64,000 nt of DNA from Ilyonectria destructans (GCA_020740775.1 JAHEWK010000007.1:558001-622000); one strand, 5' to 3'. Positions 1 to 12,413 are shown, counted from the first letter of the stretch. Numbers and translations: made by a program. The notes: generated by a model not told the origin, from the sequence alone.

Positions 1-459
1 CCTGAGCCGCGAAGCCGCGATTTACGCTGAGGCTTTCCACGTCCATTCTGGGCAGGGCTACCTCTCGTGGCCTTGGACACCATTTGACCGTCGAGGCCGT
101 TACAGGCCATGAAATCAGTGAGTCTGATACCATAGCCCCCGCATTCTGCGCCTCGCAAGCGGCAGTTCCCACATGATGGCTTTGCTTCGTCGCATTTCTG
201 ATGTCGCTTGCGGCAGGTCCAGCAACCTGGGATGCAGTGAGAAGGCTTATCTGGGAATCGGGTTTCATTGGGTCACAAACCAGTTCTAGACCTCGTACCA
301 TTCATCGTTGCAGTGAGTCGATTCTGGTCACTCGATGCTCTGGCGAGAGGGATACGGTTGGACCCAGCGATGCCTGCTCAACAAAATGATAAGGTGACGG
401 ACAAGGAGCTGGACAAAGAGATGCTGGGGTCTACCCATGGCGGTAGATTTAGCGTATAA
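1..459 (+). pseudogene. Possible 3' relic of a SIS-domain sugar isomerase gene
   Basis: The frame starting at base 2 reads a stretch beginning LSREAAIYAEAFHV and stops near 110. A different frame (about 241-459) reads GHKPVLDLVPFIVAV, then LDALARGIRLDP, then KVT. The second stretch resembles the usual C-terminus of SIS (sugar isomerase) proteins, in which a hydrophobic segment is followed by an ALARG-x-DP turn and a K-V-T ending. The two pieces are in different frames with no clear intron between them, so this looks like a decayed or rearranged fragment cut by the window edge. It could be an unrelated chance ORF. The assignment is from memory of the family pattern only. Confidence 0.22.
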
Positions 460-1212
460 TTCGCAGCGAGTTAGTCTTATCTTGATCCCCGCAATTCTCA
501 TTACATGCTCTCCTCCTGTCCCTTGTCTACAGATTTCCCCTCGCACACAGCCATTGCCACAGATCTCTACCACTCCCTGGAGATGAGAGCCAATGGGAGT
601 ATTTCTGGAGTCTATTAATAAGCGCCTCAAATCTCCAATCTGAGCAGATATCCAAGAGGCGGGAATGGTACAGATACAGATGAAGATCGTGTCGCGCCCT
701 GATAGCGTCAGGAATATTTCAACGATCCACATTGGCCGAGATAAAGGTCAGAGATAGCGATAGCAGGTCAGATAGCCTTAGTTTAACCCAAATGGGATGC
801 GATGGAAACTGTTGCAAGCTCCAAGACACTAAAGTACTTGGCTAACCACCAAAATGGAAAAAATAAGCTACGGTTGGCTTTTAGGGATAGCCTTGAGCCT
901 TGATGAATGCTTGCCATCTGATAGCGATCCAACAGTCGTCGGTTCTCGCAATTCTGTATCCGCACTCTCCAGCAAGTGAACATGTCGAGAATTGTAGACG
1001 AATCAGAGCAATTGCAATAATCCCGTTACCGACATCGATAAGCATGGCAGCTATCAATGCGACGAGATAGACAGTCCAGAGTCATCACCCCTCTGTCTCC
1101 TGGGATACTGGGCCAACCTTCGGCTGTAAGATGTGTTTAAAAGCACGCGGCATCCATAAATCCATCCTTCCAACTCACAAGAAAGTCACAATTTTAGCAT
1201 CGCGCCTGCATC
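460..1212. other. Intergenic region upstream of the permease
   Basis: I see no convincing gene here. The ORFs on either strand are short and resemble no known family. The last few hundred bases should hold the promoter and 5' leader of the permease that starts at 1213. Confidence 0.5.
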
Positions 1213-3218
1213 ATGTCTCCGACCACCATGCAAGAAGACCACCTTCCGCACACATTTGGGCTGTGGAGCGGCATCAGCGTTGGCTGGCTTACCCTTAACG
1301 TTTTCGGAGGCCTGTCGTTTATTCTGTTTGTCAGTCTTTCTGCAGGAGGTATTCCGGCTCTTCTCTATGGCTTGTAAGTTCTCTCGAGGGTCCATCTGTA
1401 CGGTCTACTAATTTACGAAGCATTGGTTCAACTGTTTGTGTCTTCTGTATCATCTTGGTGTTTGCGCAGTGTGCATCCAGATTCTCGACGGCCGGTAAGC
1501 CCACGTGTCAACCAGTCCATAAGACCTTACTGACATAATCGCAGGCGGCGCCTACCATTATGCAGTGTTTCTATTCCCTGAAAAGTACAAACGCCAGTTT
1601 GCCTACCCGCTTGGCTGGCTGAACTACCTCGGTTGGGTCTTGACGCATGCAGCTTGTTGCGCGATTGTGGCAACCTTGACCCTGGCCGTGGTTAATTTGT
1701 GTCGCCCGGAATTCGACGTGTCGACCCGATGGCAACTCTTTCTCGTCTATTTGGCCGTGGTCTTGATTTGTTGGGTCATCAACCTCTTCGGACTCAAGGG
1801 GATCCCTACATTAGAACTCTTTGGATGTTGGTCTCATGCCTGTCACTAATTTGCAAATATGATGCTAACTTTCTTTTAGGTTGGGCCACGGTTCTTGGAT
1901 TTGTTGCATACACCATTGCTCTTCTCGTCAAGGCACCTAAAGCGTCAGCGGAGTTTGTTTTTGTCGACACAAACAATGATACGGGGTAATAAACCCTCTC
2001 TATGGCGCAAGCTTATGGGCTAATATGATAATCAGATACTCGTCTACTGCCTTTGCCGTTTTACTCGGTCTCATGAACAGCTTCTCGACACTCATGGGCC
2101 TCGATGGCCCTGCTCACTTAGGCGAAGAACTTCCGAACCCCAAGAGGTTACTTCCTCGGATCATGGTTATCGTCATTCTGACACAATCCATTATTGGAGT
2201 GATTTGGATTCTCGTGTTGGGATTTTCCATCACGGACCTGTCGGCGATTGTGGCCACATCTACAGGGTATGCATACTCATGAACGCGGAGAAAGCAACAC
2301 GACTGACTGGTTATGCAGTGTACCTATCGTGGAGCTCATCAGGCTCGCAACGGGCAGCGATGCATCAGCTATTGTGTTCTGTCTGATTCTCATTGTTAAT
2401 AACGGAACTTCTGCACTGGGAAGCGCCATCACAATGAGCAGGCAAGGTTATGCCTTTGCGAGGGATGGTGGTTTATTCTGGAATGAAAGGTCGGCTGGAT
2501 ACGCCACATCATCGCCTGACAAAGTTACTGACATGAATTAGACTTACGCAACTGTCTCCGAAGTCGCACTTGCCAACCTGGTCAATCAACTTACCTTCGG
2601 CTCTAGTCGCCCTCATTGGCCTTGTGTCAGTATCCCCATCGCTGATAGCATGGCAATTACTCATACAATCCTGCAGCTATCTGTTCTCGAGTGCAGCTTT
2701 TAATGCCATCATCGGGTCTCAAGCTGTGTGCATGATTATCAGTTTTGGTAAGACAACGTCAAAGGGGTTTCCTGGTTTCCCACCATACTAATTGCTTCCA
2801 GGCTCTCCGGCCTTGATCCTTCTCATCACCCGCAAGAAATCATTGCCCGAGGGTGTTCAGTGGGACTTTGGGATCTGGTCGGATCTTATTTACACAGTCT
2901 CTGTGGCTTACGCTATCCTAGTAGTGATTGTTGCTCTTGTCAGTCCCTCCTGCATTAGCGTGGATCCCATAATAACTAACAACTCGACAGATTCCGCAGG
3001 TGCACCCTGTAACAGCTTTGACTATGAACTATACGGTCTTGATTATGGGATGTTTTATGATCATGATGGCTCTGGCATGGATCTTTGAAGGACGGAAGCA
3101 TTTCAACCCACCCCTCAATAACGAGGCAATTTTTGTTGTTTCTGAGGTCATCGAAGGTCTCGAGGCGGATGAGGAAGCAAAGTCTGACAAGGGGACCAAA
3201 GTTGAGGTCAAGTATTAG
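1213..3218 (+). CDS. APC-superfamily amino acid/choline-type permease
   Basis: A polytopic plasma-membrane transporter predicted to take up amino acids, GABA or choline with protons. The start at 1213 gives MSPTTMQEDHLPHTFGLWSGIS. The FGLWS-x-I segment leading into TM1 is typical of the fungal GABA/choline permease subfamily. Later exons keep family landmarks: the AGGAYH motif after the second intron, a YPLGWLNYLGW segment, the GLDGPAHLGEELPNPKR loop, and an SRQGYAFARDGG loop before the last helices. Many hydrophobic segments, about 10-12, are visible across roughly eight exons. Introns are short with GT-AG ends, for example donor GTAAGT after YG-L near 1375 and donor GTAAGC near 1495. The C-terminus ends with an acidic/lysine tail (ending KVEVKY). 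The substrate cannot be read from sequence. It is convergent with the bZIP gene downstream. Confidence 0.85.
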
Positions 3219-3320
3219 ATTAACCTTCCACTGGGGATGCAGGGGGATATGTTTTCATCATTTGAACGTTGGTGGTAGGTATAAATATATTATGACAGAG
3301 ATACTTCCATCCTGGAAGAA

Positions 3321-4897
3321 TTATAAATCGACCACCTCGACCATGGGTTCCTTTGCTGGAGTGTTCCTACTCCTACTTCTCCGATACGCCGATCGCTGGG
3401 CTTCTTGTACATATGGCACCAGCCCAGAGCTCATGTTACTCACGCTTGCGGGCACGCTCAGATACGTCGGAATGTCCCCGTAGAGCTCCGGGAACTGCAC
3501 GAAGAAGTCCGGGCACATGGTCCAGGCGCTAATATCCCTGATGCGCTCCTCGAAGAGAGGCGACAGGTGATATCGGCCTGTTTCCGAGTTGTGCATGTAG
3601 GTATCTCGGAAGTCGTATGGCCACATGATTTTGAAGTTGCCGCGGAATAGATCCCAGAACATGTTTGTGCAATATTGGTGTTGCGAGAAGACGAATCGCT
3701 CTCGTACGCCGGGCCTTGACCTCGTTAGTGTGGTTGTTGTGTCGAATGGATAGAGGATCTTACCAAACAAAGTAGTCGATAGCGTATGAGTGTGCTATGG
3801 CTTGTGAGGGTCTAGATGATTTGTGTTAGCTTCATGCTCGCTCTCGGGGGCACGGGTACTCACCTCATAAGAAACCAATGCGGGACAGAGGCATGTCTCT
3901 CCAGGGTTGGATCACCGTGGTACGTCATCAAGATATGCATCATCCTCAAGATGGCGAGGCGCTCTATCTGGGAACACGTCTTGAAGCAGACCTGGTCAAC
4001 GCCTTGCAGCTTTCGCCAAGACTCGGTCATCCTGCCTTCCTGTTCGACGCTGTCCCATCCCTCCAAGACAGCGCGAATGGGCGTATCCTCGCTCGTAAGG
4101 TCTTCGGCCATGATTTCTGCGCGGGACAGCCTCGTGGACCTTCCCAGCGACTCGTTTGCGGCCCGCCATTTGTTCAGGGGGCTATGGGTTCCTTGCCGAC
4201 CAGGATCGGACGAGTTGCAGTAGCATTCAATTGCCGGTCTGGGGACAATGACATCGTCGGCGTACGAGCCATCACCACTCGAGACGCTACCTGGGGGGAG
4301 ATTCAGCACGCTGAGGTCATCCATAGGATTGGCATGATGGTCGAAGCCACAGCCCACAGCGGGATTGGTCTGTATTCCGCTGAGGCAGCCCACAGCCGCA
4401 TTGGGCTGCATCCCGGCGAGGCCGCACATGGGGTCGTCCCAGATGCCCGAGTCGGTTGAGCCGGGGGGCATCTGCAATGGCGGAGGCGGAGGATCGCAGG
4501 GTTGGCCTGGATGGGATTCCGGGTAAATGACGCTCCGTGACGGGCGTGAAGCTTGTGACTGCGTGACGAGAGCTCCCGGACCGGGCTCCGACGGACCGCC
4601 CTCGTTGAGATGGCGATGAATGGTGCTATCCAGAGACCGCAGAACCTGCCTCGCCTTGTCCCTCTCCTTGGTCACCTGCGACAGCTGGTCCATCAGCGAT
4701 AGGATCTGGGTGTTGGCATCGCTGTGGCGGAGATGCTCCACCATGGCCTCGAGCTCGGCAATCCGGCTCTTTGTGCGTTCGCGCGCCAGCCGCTGAGCTT
4801 TGCGGTCCAGCTCGCGCTTCTTGAGGCGACGCGAGTCGGTGCTGTCGTCAGGCGGCTTGTCCGCTGCGACAGGCGGTTTTGACGGCGGATATTCCAT
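3321..4897 (-). CDS. bZIP transcription factor with DUF3425 domain
   Basis: Nuclear DNA-binding regulator. Modelled as exons 4897-3864, 3811-3764 and 3720-3321 on the minus strand. Both junctions have GT-AG ends and restore codons (ATGAG/A and TG/G). Residues about 24-58 form the basic region and start of the zipper, with KKRELDRKAQRLARERTKS followed by heptad leucines. The middle is Pro/Gly-rich. The C-terminal third carries the DUF3425 signature: LAILRMM, GDPTLERHASVPHWFL, then YAIDYFVW after the first intron and RPGVRERFVF after the second, with WDLFRGNFKIMWPYDF. This domain pairing is common in fungal bZIP proteins. It is divergent from nothing and sits tail to tail with the permease and just downstream of the P450 on the same strand, so it may control the neighbouring oxidation genes. 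That role is an inference. Confidence 0.88.
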
Positions 4898-5341
4898 CTT
4901 GAGAGAGGCTCTTCAACTCGTCTCTGGTATGTGGGCAAGTGGAGATTCCCAGGATGTGGAGGTGCAATTTAGAGATGGAGATGGAGGATGTGGCGGCTGA
5001 GTGGGGACATGGACATGGGACATGGGGACAAATGGTCAAAACTACAAGGAATCAGCGGCGAGATGCCGTCTTATCAACAATGCGGGGAAGCGGGCTCTCG
5101 TGACGCGGACAGATCGATCCGATCACTCAAAGAGTCGACGCCAATTGGTTCGACCTGAGACACTTTGCTTTTGCCAAAACTCCATGGCAGCTGAATGCCA
5201 CTGTAAATTCGCCACGGCATTTCTTTGCGATTCTTTAGCTCACCCCTTTAATGACTCTCTCTCACCCTTAATGACGTATTCATTCCATAATGGCCACCCT
5301 ATTCTCTGCTCTCCTCTCCTTTCCTCTCCTCCCTCTGCATC
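4898..5341. other. Intergenic region between bZIP and P450 genes
   Basis: This stretch holds the promoter of the bZIP gene (minus strand) and the 3' region of the P450 gene. A CRE-like TGACGTA is present at about 5270. I see no other gene. Confidence 0.5.
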
Positions 5342-7411
5342 CTACCCCGTCTTCCGCGCCGTCAACACCAGGTTCAACCCCGGCGATGCCAGCGTAAATC
5401 CATCCTTCAACCCTCCCAAGAACTGTTCAGGGGTGCGCCCGGGCGCGAGCTTCACGTCGTATCGTCGCAGCACTTGACTCGTTACGTAACGAAGCTCCAT
5501 CAGGCCTAATTGCTTGCCGACGCACGAATAACGGCCTAGGCTTGAATTAGTATAGTCCAAATTGCAGAGACGCGTCAGGCACATACCCATGGAGAAGGGA
5601 TGGAAAACAGACGCGTCCTTGGTCAGTTCCGGTTGACTTGTCCATCTCTCGGGAATAAATTCGTTGGGTTGGTCAAATAGTCTCTTGTCTGCAATATTCA
5701 TTAGCTCATTCAACATGCACCAGCCCAACATGCACCCCCATCTCCGTGCTTACCTCGGTATAGGGTATGCGCCGGAATTTGCACAATCGTATCCCCCGGA
5801 ATGAAGACATCTCCAACCTGCAGGCCTTGGGGAGGCGTCATCCTTTGGAGTCCAGAAGGAACGGGCGGGTGAAGTCGGAGGGACTCGTCGATGCAGGCTT
5901 GAAGATATTTCAGTTTTGAGAGGGCAAGATGATCCGCGTCGTTCCGTTCCGTAAAATATCGGTCAACCTCCTCCTGGAGTCGACCGCAGACCTCGGGGTT
6001 GGTGGCGAGCTCGAAGAAAAGGCACGTGAGAGATGCAGCAGTAGTATCACTAGGAAAGATGAGCACGGGACAAAAGACACTGCACACATGTCCACTCACC
6101 TTCCAGCCACGACGATCAAGTGAGCGTCTCCGTGGAGGTCGACTGTGTCTTGCTTAACCGGCTTCTCAAGCGCATTGTAATCGGATAGAATCCAAGAAAA
6201 GACATCTGGCTCATCAGGTTTGTTCTAGAAACGCGTTAGTAAGACGACGGTTTACAGGTGACCTCCCAGTGCGCCGCCACATTACACACCACACTCATGC
6301 AACTAGATGTGCTACTTGTTGTCCAGCAAATATGGAATCATCGTTTCACGTACCTTTTGTCTTTCAACCACTTGCGACGAGAGCCAATTCTGGAACTTCA
6401 AGTGCTCGTAGTTGAGACCTGGAATCTCCTTGAATAGAGGAAAAATCCAGACCAAGTGGCTAAAGGCACTGACGGCCAACATGTTGGTGTGCACCGACTT
6501 CATAAAGTAGTGCACCACGCCGTTCTTGAGCATATCAAAACTCTTGCCGAAAGCGAGATCGCCCATGACGTCGAAGCTGTAAAAGTTGAACATTGTCGAC
6601 GCATCGAAAGGCAACCCCTGCACCGCTTCCAGCTTTTCGAGGAGCAGGTTCGTGTACTTTGCGACTCGGGGCTCGTAATCTCGGAGGGCTTGAAGTCACG
6701 TTAGCGGAAACTCGGGGTTCCTATGTGAACAACTTGTCTAAATATGTACCTTTTGTGCTGAAAGCCTTGTCCCAGGTCTTTCTGCGTACGCCATGGGCCT
6801 TGTTATCGCGCATCATGTGCAGGGACAGCACAGGGTACAGGATATTGTACCAAGGTCCCTTCGTGCATGGTGAAGTGTTCGAATGGATGAGAGGAAAAGC
6901 CTTTGGGTCAGAAATGGATAGTTCGGAAGGGCCTGTAATTGTCAATGGTGGTTCGATTCGGAAATGGATCGAGAAACAACTCACCGAGGCGAACGATGTC
7001 GCCGTACTTTTCGTGCAACTGCTGCACTTCCTCGTAAAGCTGGAATTTCTTGACAGACAGTGAAGTAACGTAGAAATTAGAAATCCTGGCCCAAAAAGGA
7101 CCGGGAAAGCGATTGAGTCGATGAAAGGCGCCCCGATAGACCAGGAGACTCGAGTAGAGACCCGCCCAAACGGCCGAAGATAAAAGCGAAGCCGCTCTGA
7201 ATGCCTCCCAGCGAGTGCCAAACTCCTCGGCGCCAGAGAAGAAAAGAAGGCCAGCGAGAGAAGCATTTAGAATGATGGAAGTTCCTAAAAGTTTGGTTGT
7301 GTAGAGATCCCATTCTCCGCGGGTGAAGACGCCAACGTGCAGCAAAACGCCAACCGCAAAGGCCGCCGCATAGCCAGTCTGGCTCTGCACGTGCGCAAGC
7401 AAAGAATCCAT
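5342..7411 (-). CDS. Cytochrome P450 monooxygenase
   Basis: Haem-thiolate monooxygenase, probably anchored in the ER by several N-terminal hydrophobic segments (residues about 10-110), followed by the Pro-rich hinge RFPGPFWARIS. The start MDSLLAHV at 7411 is preferred over the upstream MPVAAF at 7465 because family N-termini begin close to the first membrane segment. Visible P450 motifs are DIVRLGPSELSISDP, the I-helix AG/SDTTA split by an intron near 6100, the K-helix ESLRLHPPVP, the PERW segment, and a haem loop FHPFSMG interrupted by an intron before RYSCVGKQLG. The gene has about seven exons with introns of 45-80 nt; the first donor GTGAGT lies at 6984. Substrate is unknown. It lies head on to the alcohol dehydrogenase end across an 860 bp promoter. 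Confidence 0.9.
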
Positions 7412-8274
7412 ATTTGACGTGTCGTTTGTGGATTTCAGGCACGTCTCAAAAGCTGCCACCGGCAAGGTAATAAATATTCCCAGTCTTTGAGTTTCGGTTT
7501 CCTAATCTCCCTTCCATCGAATGATGCCAACACGATACGAAACGGTCATGTCATGGTCTGCAAGGTCAGATGATGCAATCGATTCATAGTTCGTCCCCCG
7601 CCTGGTCATGGCTATGTTTACAGTTTCGCTCATTGGTTGGCCGACTGGCGCATATCTGAGCTGCCCGCTCGACTGGGCAGCGAGTCACGTCGAGTCAGAC
7701 GGCACTGACATGATGAACCTGGGAAGTGGGGGCTTGGATGTATCCCAGTCTAGCCATTCCGCGTTACGGCGGGAAGAACAGTCCCGAAACTCCGCGTCTT
7801 GATGCTTTCTTTGCGGGGAGCTCTGCGGGGAAGCCAACGGAGTCTCTATGATAGGATAAAGTCGCCGGTTATTAGTATGGGGTATCTCCCCAGCCGAGGT
7901 CAGCGGGGGCGGCCCGGATCGATATCGTTGGCGCCAGGATGCGTGCCCATGCCAAGAGATTCAGGGGTCCTGGATGGAATGTCTGGGGTATTTCAGACTC
8001 CCTCCGCTTGGTCAGTGCGTATGACCCCTCTTGACTCATAAAGTTGGGCAGCTCGTTTAGTTTGATTACCAACATTGATGTCGACGTCGAAGATTTTGAC
8101 TTTCGCCGATCTAGACTGTGGAGTAGGTGAACAGGGAACAATAAAAAGGGAAAATGTGAGATCTTGTAGGAATGTATCGCGAAGAGAAAGACCGCTTCAA
8201 GTGTATTGCAATGAATTGAACGGCTTAAATGACAAGTAATATTTCAGAAACTACACTGTTTGTAGACCGCTAAG
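7412..8274. other. Long promoter region of the P450 gene
   Basis: No supported gene. It lies between the P450 start and the 3' end of the alcohol dehydrogenase. A perfect TGACTCA (Gcn4/AP-1 type bZIP core) occurs at 8032-8038. Confidence 0.45.
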
Positions 8275-9686
8275 CTACCTCAAATCGAGAACTACTCTGC
8301 CGTGGATCTTACCACTCTCCAATTCCTCAAAAACCTAGGGAAACAAGTTAGAGTCAGAGCTCACGTACAGAGTTCTGTACTTACACTTGAAAGATCCTCC
8401 ATCTTGCGGAGCTGATACTGCGGAGTAACGCCGCCCGACGCTGCAAGCTCTAGGCACTGCTTCGCATCCAGTCGGTTACCGGTTTTTGTAGCTGAAGATT
8501 GTGAGACACGATATCCTGAAGTACAGCTGAGAATACATACCGATAATCCTGAGTTCATCCGTCACCATTGCGACGATATTCGGAATCAAGGTCCCCTCTT
8601 TCTCGGGGATGCCAAGGCAGGCCACGGTTCCTCTAAATCCAAGCCATGACATTGCCTGCGAGTATGCCTTTGAACTGGATGCGCACATCAACGCGACTCG
8701 TGCACCGCCGCTGGTGATGTCCTTTACTCTAGCGGCGAGATCCGCGTCCGTAGAAAACTTGGTAAAGTCGACGAATTCGTTGGCCCCTAGACTGCGACAT
8801 AGTTCTTCCTTTGCCCCGGTATCAACGGCGAGGACCTTTCCACCAAGTGCCTTGGCATATTGAATGGCCAAGTGGCCCAGACCACCACCGGCTCCTGAAA
8901 TAACGACCCAGTCTCCTACTCGCATACCGGCTGTTCGTAAGGATGTGTAAACTGTAATTCCGCCACACATGAGCGGCGCGGCGGCGGCAAGATCCAGGCC
9001 GCTTGGGATGGGTGTAACATAGTGAGCAGGGGCAAGGCAGTACTGCTGGAAGGTCCCTGGTGTAAAGTATCCGGATATCTTGGTTTTCTTACACGAAGAC
9101 TCTCCGCCTTCGAGGCAGTTGTCTTGGGCGAAGGGTTAGGCTCTATTAGTCTCCAAGGAGTGAAGGTCACTTACCACATGTAAGGCAAGCATCGGCAGCG
9201 TATTTGATGCCTACATTGGATCCGATAGCAGGAAAGTCAACCCCTTCACCGTGTGCAACGACTTGGCCAGCGCCTACGGAATTAGAATATTGATTTCAAG
9301 AATGCCAAACAGACGTACCTTCATGGCCTCCAATCTGACCTGTTCCGGTGACAACATTAGTCCCATACTCATAGTATACGCTTCTTTGTCCTAAATATAC
9401 CTGGTTGTGTTGGAGCTGGCAGATTCGGGAAGTGGTTCATGCAAAATCCGATATCGGTATGGCAAACGCCAGAGTACAGTCTTTTGGTATGTTTAACACG
9501 AGCCAGGATAACCTGAGGAGGCAGCTTACAGGCGCACCAAAACCTCTCCCCTTCCAGGTTTCGGGATAGGTAACTCGACAATCTCCGTCTTTAGAGTTCC
9601 CGGCTCGGAGTAAATGACCGCGCGGTTGGAAGTGGGCATTGTGACATGTCCATCTGATTGAGACGAAACCTCCAAGGTGGGACTCA
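8275..9686 (-). CDS. Zinc-dependent alcohol dehydrogenase (MDR superfamily)
   Basis: NAD(P)-dependent oxidation of an alcohol to an aldehyde, or the reverse; cytosolic. Start MSPTLEVSSQSDGHV at 9686. The family order is clear: GROES-like N-terminus with YSGVCHTD (catalytic-zinc Cys and His), a GGHEG stretch with the zinc-relay Glu, the structural-zinc cysteines CLTC then C-x7-C split by an intron near 9110-9170, PLMCGGITVYTSLR, then the Rossmann GAGGGLGHLAIQYAKALG and a C-terminal ESGKIHGRVVLDL that ends at 8275. Six or so exons with short introns. Length (about 350 aa) and spacing match fungal Adh1-type enzymes. It is divergent from the aldehyde dehydrogenase across a 520 bp shared promoter, which suggests co-regulation and consecutive steps. 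Confidence 0.9.
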
Positions 9687-10208
9687 TTTTTGCTACTATT
9701 GTGATGGTTGATGGAGATCTTGCATGAACTTGGTTTATTAGTTGCTCTATATTTATAAAAACTGCTCTACCGAGGCAACTTTCAACCATACATACCCCAA
9801 CAGATGGACATCCCGTGATGTCTGTTCTTGGCAACGGCATAACCCTAACCCTTGCTAAAACATGGATCTAGCCCGTTTGGACGTCCAGATGGCCAGTCGA
9901 CATCATTAGAGGCGATTCATGTGGCGCTAATACCCCGCCTTGACTCAGAATTTACCTTGTCAGAATTATCCGATCGACTTCCCAAGCATGACTGACATGC
10001 TTCTCCGCACGAACCTGACATTGAAACCCCGTGATGGAGTTTCACCAATAATGGGGGAATGACCCCAGGAGAGGGTTAGCCGGTGCATTAATAATTATTG
10101 CCTCGGTAGTTTTACCATCCCCGTATATATAGAGACTTTGGTAGGAAGGACTAAGTTGTGAGGAGAAAGGCTATTATTCACAAAGTACAACACAAAGACG
10201 ACAAGAAA
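9687..10208. promoter_or_regulatory. Bidirectional promoter of the ADH/ALDH pair
   Basis: A 522 bp shared region. A TATA-like stretch (tatatata) lies about 80 bp upstream of the ALDH start near 10127, and another AT-rich TATA-like stretch near 9745 faces the ADH. A CCCCGC (CreA-type consensus) is at 9933-9938, next to a perfect TGACTCA at 9941-9947. Motif presence is seen directly; regulation by CreA and a bZIP is inferred. Confidence 0.5.
9933..9947. promoter_or_regulatory. Adjacent CreA-type and bZIP-type sites
   Basis: CCCCGC fits the CreA consensus (reverse of SYGGRG) and is followed after two bases by TGACTCA, the palindromic core bound by Gcn4/AP-1-like bZIP proteins. Both lie centrally in the ADH/ALDH divergent promoter. 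Short motifs like these also occur by chance. Confidence 0.35.
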
Positions 10209-12115
10209 ATGGAACCTCTAAGTTTTGACCAGTTCCGCAATGTTATCGACGGCAAACTCGTCGACTCTGAGACTACTCGCCATGGCATCAACCCTGCGAC
10301 GCTCGAGGCACTCCCGCCCGTTCCTAACAGCACACCCAAGGATGTAGAAGCTGCTATAGCTGCGGCAAAGAAAGCCGCCGCAGGATGGGCTGACACGCCA
10401 CTCGCCGAGCGCCAACAGGCTGTCTCCAGATACGCCGACGCTCTTGCTGCAAATGCAGAGGCCTTTGCAAAGATGTTGGTGCTTGAGCAGGGTAAACCGG
10501 TAGGTGATGAGAATGTACTTGCAAGTTATTTTAATTCATTGTCTGATGTTTTCCAAGCTGGCCGTTGCGACAGCAGAGATCCTCACAACTGTTGGGCTTC
10601 TGAAGGGCGTTACGGAACTTCCTTTTCCAGAGCAAGTGGTCGATGATAATCCAGAACGCCGCGTCGTTACACGATATGTGCCACTAGGTTGGTTTAGATA
10701 TCTCATAATTTCATGGTTGTAGAAACTAACCATATGAACATCTAGGCGTTGCGGTTGGTATCGTCCCTTGGAACTGTAAGTAGCAGTCAACCTTTGTCTG
10801 TGGCCACATTGACTAATTCCACTAGTTCCGGTATCTTTATGTTGGTTACCATCGCCTCATTTTGTCGGCAAAAAATATTAACCCATTTATTCCAGCTTCG
10901 TTCAAGTTAGGACCGGCCCTCGTTGCTGGAAATGCCATGATTCTTAAGCCTTCGTATGTTCTGGCGGCTCTGTCCTGTATGAACTCATGCACTGACCATT
11001 CTCCAGGCCATTTACACCGTACTGCGGTCTCAAGCTTGCCGAACTAGGTCGCGGCTTCTTTCCTCCTGGCGTTTTGCAGGCCTTGAGTGGTGATGACAAT
11101 CTTGGTCCTTGGTTGACGTCCCACCCTGGTGTCAACAAGGTCAGCTTTACAGGCTCAACTCCCACCGGCATAAAAGTGATGCAAAGCTGCGCGAGCACAT
11201 TGAAGAGAGTCACACTTGAATTGTGAGCCCTCTTGAACAGATATCTGGAACTGTACTAACTAGCGACAGGGGAGGAAATGATCCAGCAATTATCTGTGCG
11301 AATGTTGATGTTCCAACAGTTGCTGCTAGGGTAAGCAGATCTTACTTTAAACATAATAAATATCGACAGTGCCTAACTGTGATAGGTGACATCTCTCGCC
11401 CTTTACAACTCTGGTCAGGTAAGTTATGCAATTGGCTTGTAGGAGCCACACATACTGATACCTGCAACAGGTCTGCATCGCTATTAAGCGAGTTTATGTT
11501 CACTCCGATATTTACCAAGAGTTCATCACTGAGGTGGCCCGCTGCGTGAATGCACTCAAGGTGGGCAATGGGTTGGACGGAGATGTCTCAATCGGCCCAG
11601 TCCAAAACGCTCTCCAATTCGACCGTGTCAAGGATCTCGTATCTTCCTTGAAAAAAGACGGTGCCAAGGTTTTGGCTGGAAGCGTCGACGATTTGTCGAG
11701 TGAGAAGGGATATTTTATCAACCCGATCGTTATTGAGAACCCGTCAGACGATTCGAGAATCGTCAAGGAGGAGCCATTCGGTACGTGCGCTGTTCAAGCT
11801 GGGAGGCTAAGCTAACGACGTCCAGGTCCTGTGTTCCCGGTTCTTAAGTGGACTAGCGAAGAGGATGTAATCCGACGTGCGAATGATAGCGACATGGGTC
11901 TCGGAGCTTCTGTCTGGACACGAGATACGGAACAGGCGGATCGATTATCCAAAAAGTTGGAGGCTGGTAACGTCTGGATTAATGCTCATTTGGAGCTTCA
12001 GGCTGATGCGACATTCGGTGGCCACAAGTTTAGTGGAATTGGGTCGGAGCTGGGACTCGATGGGCTGAAGTCATACTGCAATGCGCAGACTGTCTACTAT
12101 AAGAAGGATGTCTAG
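10209..12115 (+). CDS. NAD(P)-dependent aldehyde dehydrogenase
   Basis: Oxidises an aldehyde to the carboxylic acid; cytosolic. ATG at 10209 (MEPLSFDQF, with an A at -3) is preferred; two in-frame upstream Met codons exist (10158). Landmarks in order: IDGKLVDSET, NPATLEALPPVP, VPLGVAVGIVPWN joined by introns to FPVSLSSFKLGPALVAGN, the NAD-binding FTGSTPTG, the catalytic Glu in VTLELGGNDP, the catalytic Cys in SGQVCIAIKR, EEPFGPVFPV and a C-terminal SGIGSELG. About eight exons; the first intron is 10500-10557. All catalytic residues are present and length (about 475 aa) is normal, so it should be active. Its divergent ADH neighbour suggests it receives that enzyme's aldehyde product. Substrate unknown. 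Confidence 0.9.
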
Positions 12116-12413
12116 GAGCGTTTGCAGTTATTTACGATGAGATCTACTGGAAATACGATGTCACTCAGTTGCAATTGTCCCTACCCTGGACTCTTGCGGA
12201 TCTTCGGTTCGTTCGACATCCTGGGCGTGAGTGGGGCTTCACTGTGGAGAACAACTCAGTCAGATGACGCTGATACGGCAGTGAAAGACGGGAGTTTATT
12301 ACTCCACTGGACTGAACTGCAGAATCATTATCCGCCCGCTGGGTGTCAGCTTCTGCCAACTTCGGTTGTGATTCTGTTGAGCGTGGACTGAAAACACCAT
12401 CTGGAGCGTCGAT

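Noticed and set aside
3878..4459. 193-codon plus-strand ORF
   Set aside because: Antisense shadow of the bZIP gene, with no family resemblance.
6593..7266. ORFs on both strands over the P450 gene
   Set aside because: Out-of-frame shadows; the P450 exons explain the conserved motifs.
9841..9856. CCCTAACCC-like sequence, and a TAGGGTTAGGGTTA-like one near 27987
   Set aside because: Only about two units each at internal sites with genes on both sides; not a telomere, and too short to call an interstitial array.
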